From Trametes villosa (Eukaryota; Basidiomycota; Agaricomycetes; Polyporales; Polyporaceae): 64,000 nucleotides of DNA. The notes under the pieces are model-generated. The model had not been told where the DNA came from, did not search any database, and saw only the letters and a list, made by a program, of their open reading frames with translations. The first letter of the stretch is position 1. Every line of letters starts with the position of its first letter. Position numbers and translations under genes: made by a program. The DNA lies in contig PUDQ02000018.1 in the NCBI GenBank assembly GCA_002964805.2, positions 248,001-312,000 on the forward strand, written 5' to 3'. Shown here piece after piece: positions 56,416 to 64,000 of the stretch.

Positions 56416-56885
56416 CCCCGAGTGAGACTGTGGAGCGCGCGAGTTGCAGAACTGGGGCTGCTTTCGTGCGTCTACATAGCGGGTGTGAACGGTGAGCGTT
56501 CAATCTCGCGAACTGTGTGCATCACATACCTTGAGGAGACACGGTTCGGGCTCCGGGTGGGGGGAAAGACATCTCCTCCACCATCCCTCGCAGCTGGGGA
56601 ACGTGCACTTGCGCTAGCGGTCGAGTTCATCGCATATGCGTAGCGCGGCCTGTAGCTCGAGCGAGCCTTCAGGTGAGGGTGTACGCAACCGATTACTGCA
56701 CATATGGCATTTATTCTGGGACTTGCACATGCGCGCGCTTCAGAGCTTCATTGAAGGATCTGCATACACGCCTGAGAGATCGACTTCGCGCGCTCCTCGA
56801 GCGACGGATGATCAAGGGAATGGACGCACCAGATTCTATGGGCGTGGCGCACGGTGCATGGCGTCTTTCTTAAGACGCTTGTCCA
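56416..56885. repeat. direct repeat unit 2 (about 470 bp, diverged)
   Basis: Second unit of the tandem pair described at 55921. Roughly 80 percent similar by eye in its last 200 bases and less in the middle. The two units are separated by about 20 bases. Confidence 0.7.
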
Positions 56886-59594
56886 ACTCAACGCGACATA
56901 GCATAGATCTTCCTGCCGGGCGCGATCGACTTGTTATCGCTCGGGAGTGGGAACTCTGTAGTATGCTCCTGGTTTTTGGAAAGGCCATATACATGAGGGC
57001 GTCGTGCACCGAAGGATTGGCAGTGCGAGGAAGCTGCAGTCAGTGGCGCGTCAAAAATATGGTTGGACGAACTCACGTTCTATTCTACATGCAGCGTGCG
57101 AGGCCAGGCGCCGCGTCCGCAGCAACCATGTACCCCAGTATAGTCTTCCAAGTCTTGTTCTCTTACCTCGCCACCCGGTGCCAATGCAATGCCCACCAGT
57201 AGACGTCAGGTGTATTAGTATGCGTGAGGGGAGAACAGACACGGTCCGGCGATCAAGGACGCAGTCGCATCGAGAGCATCGCGCTTTTCGCTCCGCGGAG
57301 ACCGTAGCGTTTTACACGTACGGCCGAGGCCAACGCCGTTCAGCCCAGGCGCATCGTACCTTGAGTGTGTACAGTCAGCTCAGGTCCCAAAAGCACGAGA
57401 ACGACCGCCACACACACCCTGCTGGAACACTGCAGCCCTTATCGAGCCACAGGTCGAGAGAACAAGGGGCCTCGCGCCGCCGATCAACGTTCTGAACAAG
57501 CCCACGCGACCAGTCGAAACCTCGGAGGAACGGAATCGCAAATGAAATCAGCGTGCGAGCGCGTGCGCCGTTCCTTAGCTCCGTGCCCGCTTATGGCGTA
57601 GCACGCTCACGGCGTCGGTACCTCGAGTCCTCGGCTCAGGCCGCATGCACAATCTTTGGGAATGATCTAGGAAACGCGCTCGGGAGTCGAGGGTACGCAC
57701 TGAGGCGTGAGGGGTGAGGCCGCGGGACTCGCATGCGTATGAGGGCAGTGTCCGAGGACAGGGCGAACAGTGTTGGTCCGATGGTCCCTGCGCGTCGACA
57801 GGATCAACGATGGGCACCGCGGGCCGCTCGGGCTCAGGCTCGGGCGCGTCGTCCCGGGCGAATATGACATGCGAGCGATGGATGGCGTCTGAATATGAAG
57901 GATGGCATTGGGTGGCGCGCGCGCCTGCACGCTGGCGGACGCCCGGCGCGGGTATTATTGGAGAATCTAGATGCCTGGCACAGAGCGCCAGGCTGAGGAT
58001 GCGGTTGGTGACTTGTAAGTACGCAGGGGTCCGCGCCTTGCAAGTGCGAAGGCCCAAGGGGAGCAGGCTGAGGTTACGGCCCTACGGACGTGTCTCCCCG
58101 TGTCCCGTCGGCTCGCGGGGCGGTCGCGAGCCGGGGCGAGATATCTTTTGCTTCGGCGTTTGGCGCTATCTGGGGAAGACGAGCCTGAGTGATGAAGATG
58201 CGGTGAGCACAAGGAGAGGCTGCTTGGGGATAACGTTGGCAGAAGACCGGTACCGGCGCGGAGACACCGCCGCTGCGACCTGCCGTACTTAGAGCAGCTG
58301 TGGACAGAAAGAGGGTTCGCGAGAAACGGTGCAGAGACGTCCCTGGATACCCGGAGACTTCGGTGGCGACCTCTCCTTACTGGCAATTATAAACAGGCGT
58401 ATTCCGCAGCGGAGGACGTCGAGCGCAGCGTCGTCGTGTCTGCTGCGAAGGGAATACGTCTGCCCGGCTTGGGGGACGTCGAGCGTGCGCGACGACGTCG
58501 GGCGAGACATGGTATCAGCGGCAGATGGGCTCAGGCCGGCATGGGCTCGGAGCAGCCGGTCAATCAGCCGTCGACGCTCGACGCTGATGATGGTCGCACA
58601 TGCCGAGCGTCCCTTGGTGGCGTTTGGGAGCTAGGAGCAGGAGGGCGAGGGCGTTGAATAGCGGCGCGCTGGCGGCGCGGGCGACAGTCAGTACTGACGT
58701 CGGCGGTATGTCGAAGGAACGACATCACCGACCAGAGAGGAGGAGGCCTGTGACGCGCGCTGGCCGAGACGCCGGGGTGCAGGTGGAGCGGCGAGCACGG
58801 CGCGTGCCTGTGCCTCGACCCGATTGGCCGCGCGGTCTGGGCCGGGGCCTGCAGATGGGGCGGCAGCGGGAAGGGGGGCCGAGTGCGCGGCTCGGTGGAT
58901 AATGAAGTGAGGCGTTCCGAGCCCGCGCGTCCGCGTCCGAGGGCAGCGACGGCGCTGGGACTCGGGGGCGGCGGCAGGGTGGGCGAATGGGAGCAGCGAG
59001 GGTTAGACTGGCCGAGAAAGTGGGAGAAGGCGATCGATGCGAGCGGGTGCAAATATGGCCCACGGCTTCGGTGGGCAGACTCTCGGCATGTGCGCGTAGC
59101 GTGTGCACGCGGCGCCGGGCGGGCGCCTGAGCCGCCGCTCGTTGGCGGCGTGCGCGCGGTGCCGCACGCTGAGCACACCAGCGAGCAGCATAGGGGGTGC
59201 AGCGGGGGACGGATGGGGCGTCGGGCGGGGGCGGGAGGCGGAGGCCGGAGAGGGATGATGGGAGATGGTGAGATGCGAGAAGAATTCTCCCAGGCTGGGC
59301 ATTTCTGGTGATGTCGCCGTGCGGGCTCTCCACTGGACGAGCGTAGGCTGCTCCCGTCCCCAGCGCCCACCGCCTTCGCTTTCGCCTTCGCCTTCGCTCG
59401 CCTCCTTCTCCGCCCTCCGCCTCTCCCACCCTGGCCTCTCTCCCTCCCTCCCCCTCCTCGACATAGACCTGTCGTCCCCAGGGCGCGCCGCTCCTGTCCG
59501 CCCCGGCCTGGATAATGCCATTTTGCTCCCTCCATCCCCCCACACGCCCACGACACTCAGCGTTCGCGTCTGTCCCGTCCCCACCGCCTGGCCT
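56886..59594. other. gene-poor region, 2.7 kb
   Basis: No supported gene. Between 58400 and 58500 the phrase GGACGTCGAGCG occurs twice (GAGGACGTCGAGCGCAGCG, then GGGGACGTCGAGCGTGCG). From about 58700 the sequence is extremely GC-rich, creating long overlapping Arg/Pro/Gly frames on both strands (for example 58725-59951 minus) that look like compositional artefacts. The last 250 bases (CGCTTTCGCCTTCGCCTTCG, CTCCCTCCCTCCCCC) are probably the promoter and leader of the next gene. Confidence 0.5.
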
Positions 59595-61276
59595 ATGTCC
59601 GCCACCTTCCGCAGCTATGCCCCGCCCGCACCAGCACAGACCGCCCCACCCGCCCCCGTCCAGCAGACTCTGAAGCGGCGGCGGTCGCGCGCCCCCAACC
59701 CGCCCCCGCTCCCCAGGGACACCAGCATCGTCGACCAGGCTCAGATAGGTGCGCCCGACTTTTTTCTCCCCCTCAATCTCCGTCGATCTCAACCTCTCCG
59801 TCCCGCCCCCGCCTCCTTCATTCCCGTTGTCGCTCGCTCCCGCCTCCCGTGTCGGACGCGTGCCGCTCCTCGCGTGTCGTCTCCTGTTCGTGTCCAATCC
59901 GGTTGCGCTCAATCCCAACAGCTGCCGCCCAAGCGACGTGTTTCGATTCACCCAACAACGTCATCTCATGTTGGCCCCAGGAGAGCAGTGTTGTCGCCCA
60001 GCACGAGTGGGCCTCTTTTGTCTGTACGTCGCGTCTTCCGTGGTTCGTTTTTGCTATCGCCAACTCTCCGCGTCTACTCCGTCACAGGGAACAGCCGGCT
60101 TCCCCAGTGGGCACAGACAGAACTGGTCAACATCTACCTCTTCCAAGCAGACTCGGGCGTGCAGGTCGTCAACATCACCGACGTGCCCAACCCCCTGTTC
60201 AACTCCGGGCTCAAGCATGTGCAGGTCGACGATCGCTGGTGGGGCACCCGGGGCAACCAATGGAATGGGCAGAACATATCCTTCCCGTTTTACTTCGTCA
60301 TCACCCGGAACGACCGTGCATTAGACAACAGCGCAATACCCCAAGCGACATTCACTGCCGTCCGTGAGTAGTGCCATCCAGGCCCGCCTTGCGTCGGATC
60401 GTGCTAACGATGCCCTGTGGGAATGTAGAGACGACGTTCGCGGATTCTATAATTGCGTCCATGTCTTCGTCCTCTGCGGCCGCCGCCTCGTCTAGATCGG
60501 CCGCCTCTGCCTCATCTGCTGCCGATGCAACACGGACAACCGCGCTCTCAACACCGCTCACCACAGGAACGGTTTCCGGCAGCCCCGGCGCAAGTGCATC
60601 GGGGAACCCCTCCGGCCTCCCAGCGCCCGGGTCAGTACAAGGCGCCGCCGGCAGCGGCTCGTTTCCGAAGTGGGCGATTGCCGTCATCGTCGTGCTCGGC
60701 TTCCTCGCGCTCGTCGCCTCGGGCATCCTCGCCTTCTACATCATGCGCCGGCTCCGGCAACGCCGCGAGGGCATGCTCTCGCACCGCAACTCGATGGGCT
60801 CCTCGACGCCGATGATGGCCAACGCCGACCGCGGCGGCGGCCCGCAGTCGCCCGTCGTCGGCTCGTCGATGCTCGGCGCGGGAGCCGCGGGCGCCGCCGC
60901 GGGCTACGGCGCGGGCGCGTACGGGAGCAGCGCGCGGCCGTCGTCGCCCGGGGACGCGCACGACGGCGCGTCGATGATGAGCCGCGCGAGCGACGCGGGC
61001 CCGTTCTCGGGCGCGGACGCGGCGATCATGGCGAACGCGTTCCGGCAGGCGCTGCGCAAGCCGGACTTCGCGGACAGGCCGGTCGAGGAGGGCGAGAGCC
61101 CGGACGACCAGCCGCACGCGGGCGCCGCGGGCCCGGGGCACTCGCACCTCATCAACCAGGAGCTCGCGGAGGAGGGCCGCGACATCCGCAGCGTGAGCTC
61201 GTCCCGCGGCGTCAAGGTCGAGACGCTCAGCGACGCGGACGAGGAGACGGACGCGGCGACGGTGCAGGACCACTAG
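59595..61276 (+). CDS. single-pass membrane protein with Ser/Ala-rich stalk, unknown function
   Basis: Exons 59595-59748, 60088-60363 and 60429-61276 agree in phase (the first intron is long, about 340 nt), 425 aa. The start MSATFRSYAPPAPAQ gives a Pro-rich, basic N-terminus (LKRRRSRAPNPPPLPRD) with no signal peptide. Next comes a compact, probably beta-rich domain: LPQWAQTELVNIYLFQADSG, VQVVNITDVPNPLF, VDDRWWGTRGNQWNGQNIS and FPFYFVITRNDRAL. An Ala/Ser-rich stalk leads to one membrane helix (WAIAVIVVLGFLALVASGIL) and RRLRQRREG, then a Gly/Ala/Ser and acidic tail ending TVQDH. I recall similar basidiomycete membrane proteins but no named function. An upstream exon with a signal peptide may have been missed. 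Confidence 0.75.
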
Positions 61277-63734
61277 CGTCCCGTGCGGCCGCTCCAGCCC
61301 CGTGCCCGCGTCCGCTGTGGTTTGCGTTCGTTCGTCCCTTCGTTTCGTCCGTGCGTTCTCTCTTTTGGGTTTGTGTGGTGCCGGGCTAGCTGTGGACCGG
61401 ACTGTCCCAGCGGCCTGCGCCGCCTTGCGTCCTTACTACATGATGAGCGGCCCCGTGTCCGTTGCATGTCCCCCCGCCTCTATCCCGCCCGCCCTTCCGC
61501 TTCGCTCCTACATGTCGCTTGTTAGTCCGCCCTTCCTCCTTCCGCCCCCACCTCCTACCTACCTACGTCCGCCCGCCTCACCCCATCTACCCCCCTACCC
61601 CTTCGGCCCGCCCGCCTGAGGCCCGTCATTATACTTTATTTTACCACCCGGACTATTAATAGCGACAAGGCAGCGAATCCACTCGCCGTTTGATGCTATG
61701 GACCCTTTCTCCCGATCCGCGACCCGAATCCCCCGCCCGATGCTGCTGCAGCGGTACAGCCCCCGCGCGTCCCTGTCCCCGCCGCTGTGGCCATAGCCTG
61801 CATACGTATCCCACCCCTGTCGCTCACACGCATTCACTCGTCGCTCGCTCGCCCTGTCGGTATACGTACATGTGTATGGCACCTCCCGCGTCCCGCATGG
61901 CATTCCCTCGCATGGCATTCTGGGATCCCGCCCTCATCCTCATCCTCCTCGGCTTTGGCATAGGTCCCGTACCGCGCATCGTCGCCTCCCCCATCGGCGA
62001 AAGGGTCCGCACCGGGGGCGCCACTCGTCCTCGAGTCGAGCCGCGCCCCGTCCGCTCGTTATATCCCGCCTCCCACCCGGGCGCCCTCCCACCTCCCAGA
62101 CAGGCCCGCTCCCACCCCTCCCGAATCTCCTGTACCGCTCCCGAACGTTCCCCGAATGGACAGACTTGTGCACCCGGACCTCCTCGCCCCCTGAAGATCC
62201 TCGTCGTCGCCGTCCCCGCTCCCTGGTCCTGGAACTAGGCCGCCGCCGTGGCTGCTGGTGGGCGGGGACTGTGTCCGTGGGCGGCGCAGCGCGCCCGATA
62301 TATCCCTCCTCTCCTCTGTTCCGTCTCCCTCTCGCGCCCTCCCATTTCGCCTCTCCTCTCCTCGTCCTGTCGGCCGCCGTGTGTGTACTCTGGCTCCCTC
62401 TGTCCCACCTCCGTCCGTCCACCGTCGGTACCGGTACCATGCCACCCCTCGCCCCCCCGTCTGCCATGCATGCGTCCCTTGCCGGTTTTTACCCTTGACC
62501 TTTTACCTTGTTTTTATCGATACTTTTTCTTCGCGTTCGCATCCGCGTCTCTGTTCATGTTGATGTTTCTGTGCACGCCTTCTCTACATCCGTACCGCCC
62601 GCACACCGCACACCGCACAGCACCTGGGGTCCCTCCAACTCGCCGTCCAGCGTGGCTCGGCGTCCGACGCTCGTTCCGGCTCTTCTCCTCCCTCCTCTCG
62701 CTTCTAGTACGCTTGTGTCGAACCTAGTCTCGTATATCATCACTTACGCATGTCTTCACCCGTCGCGGTATTTGCACATACTCCTCAGTACCCTCAGAAA
62801 CCAATGCAGCTCCCTGAGCTCGAACTCCCTCTCGTATGCGCATGCTCTCCTCTCCGTGGCGGTCTGTTCGGGGCCGCCGCTGCCGTATATACTGCACATA
62901 GTATTGGTACGCCTTCTCGGGGGTTTGGGGTCTCTGCTCGCGCGTATGGCCATGGACAGTCTGGGTCGGGGTGCCTCGCTCGATCGGGGGCAGTAGTACA
63001 AGTTAGGTTACTCATGTGCGTCCCGGTGAAAATCGAAAAAGCGTGTGTACGCATTTCTATGGATCGACGGGTGAACATTTAACGACGACCTGAACATCGT
63101 AATTTTTGCGGTGTTCGACGTCGACGCAGCCCCACGGTCTACGCATGTGCTTGAGAGCTCTCGAGGATTCAGAAGAACCGTAGCGCGGCCTAATTTCATG
63201 CGCGCACGGATGATATCATAGGTGACCTGTTGACCCCCAGGGCCAGGGCGTGAGGCAATCTCGCCCGGGAAGGTTAGATAGCGTCGACCAAGATAGACGA
63301 CGCGAAAGCCACAAGTACCCGTCCTTCGACTTCTGAAAGCTTCGATACCGGAGCAGGCCCACGACCCACATGCACAGGCCGTCGGATATGATACCATATT
63401 ACAGCACCCTCGGCACCCCTGCGGCTCGAGGTCAGAGGTCACGAAGAGCGATATGCAGTACACGTGCGGGCAATTATTAACGCGGAAAAGCAAGGAATGT
63501 GTGTGGTATATATGGTACAATGCGCCCCTCTCGATCGCCTCTCACCGGTCACCCAGCGTCTCGAGTCTCGTCGTCCCCTGTCTAGCGGATGTGGTCCGTC
63601 TGGCTCTGGTCCCCAAAGCGTCTGAGCGTGTAGCGCGACAGCAGTGCGTAACGAATAGCCCGCGCGAGGTCCGTGTGCGGATGTGGAAGCGGATGTGTAG
63701 CCCAGAACGGTGCGAATGCAGATGCAGGTCCGTG
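61277..63734. other. intergenic region, 2.5 kb, no supported gene
   Basis: Strongly C/T-rich on the plus strand for most of its length (CCCGCCCGCC, CTCCTCTCCTCTG), with overlapping spurious Pro/Arg frames. From about 62980 the sequence is more balanced and forms the 3' flank of the carrier gene. Nothing recognisable was found. Confidence 0.5.
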
Positions 63735-64000
63735 TTATGAGTAGCCCGCTTGCGCGTTCAGGTAGCGCACGATCATTTCGTATCTGCACAATGGCCTGTC
63801 AACACCTAGGCCCCTACGGTCCATACAAGACAAGATACGCACGTCAACATCGTCACTGCGCTGTTTGGTACCGTCCGGACGAGGTTCACCGATAGGCCGC
63901 GATACAACGCGCGCCATCCCTCGTCGACGACCATGTGTTTCACCGTGCGTACGATGCCTGCGTACGATGGTGGTGGCGCTCCGGCGGGCGCGCCTGCGCC
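63735..64000 (-). CDS. mitochondrial carrier family protein, C-terminal part (runs off the window)
   Basis: Two exons visible: from the window edge to 63843, and 63783-63735 (intron gtgcgt...tgcag, phase 2). They read GAPPPSYAGIVRTVKHMVVD, then EGWRALYRGLSVNLVRTVPN, SAVTMLT and YEMIVRYLNAQAGYS-stop. This is the end of the third repeat of an SLC25 carrier: even helix 'YAGxxRTxxxxxxxEGxxALYRGL' followed by the last membrane helix and a short tail. The 'LYRGLxxNLxRxxPNxAxxxxxYE' pattern is found in carriers for nucleotides, CoA, thiamine diphosphate or FAD/folate; the substrate cannot be told from this part. It would lie in the mitochondrial inner membrane. Confidence 0.85.
   Translation of the reverse strand, partial: RRRARRSATTIVRRHRTHGETHGRRRGMARVVSRPIGEPRPDGTKQRSDDVDVRILSCMDRRGLGVDRPLCRYEMIVRYLNAQAGYS

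Noticed and set aside
58725..59951. Long overlapping frames on both strands in GC-rich DNA
   Set aside because: Arg/Pro/Gly composition, open in several frames at once, no splice sites or domains; typical of high-GC sequence without selection.

Overview
The window looks like nuclear DNA of a filamentous basidiomycete, most likely an Agaricomycete. The inference rests on GC-rich genes split by many 50-70 nt GT-AG introns, on families typical of mushrooms (DUF6534, DUF6593, Tri5-like terpene synthases, a Tf1-type chromovirus), and on close gene spacing on both strands. It is not bacterial, and I see no CRISPR array, operon or rRNA.

Layout from left to right. Positions 1-15700 hold a decayed C-terminal piece of a DUF6534 gene (about 985-1265), a large Ser-rich protein gene (2354-5961), a membrane protein with a C-terminal SH3 domain (8204-10276) and an intact DUF6534 gene (minus strand, 12465-14671), separated by wide gene-poor stretches. 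Positions 15722-22276 are one complete, apparently very young LTR retrotransposon on the minus strand, with identical LTRs, a 5-bp target duplication, Gag, a -1 frameshift signal and an intact Pol with chromodomain. Just beyond it lies a stand-alone indole-3-glycerol-phosphate synthase.

Positions 23901-49695 are a dense housekeeping block: borealin, a G-patch protein, a DUF6593 protein, ERG26, an F-box/WD protein, the Miro GTPase, a VWA-domain protein, PIG-U, a CTK2-like cyclin, a NiCoT nickel/cobalt permease and a Cdc25-type RasGEF. I rebuilt most of these by joining exons through frame-consistent splice sites. Positions 50284-53878 hold two tandem paralogous Tri5-like sesquiterpene synthases. 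Positions 53879-59594 look gene-free and contain a diverged direct repeat of about 490 bp. A single-pass membrane protein (59595-61276) and the 3' end of a mitochondrial carrier gene (63735 to the window edge) finish the window.

The most unusual signals are: (i) a 6-nt microexon in both terpene synthases that completes the metal-binding NSE motif; (ii) consecutive 19-nt and 22-nt microexons that spell the metal-recognition signature of the nickel permease; (iii) a textbook -1 frameshift cassette (GGGTTTC, 6-nt spacer, 11-bp stem) between Gag and Pol; (iv) an 11-nt self-priming site beside the 5' LTR; (v) an IGPS domain outside its usual multifunctional fusion. All calls come from reading the sequence; no database search was possible.
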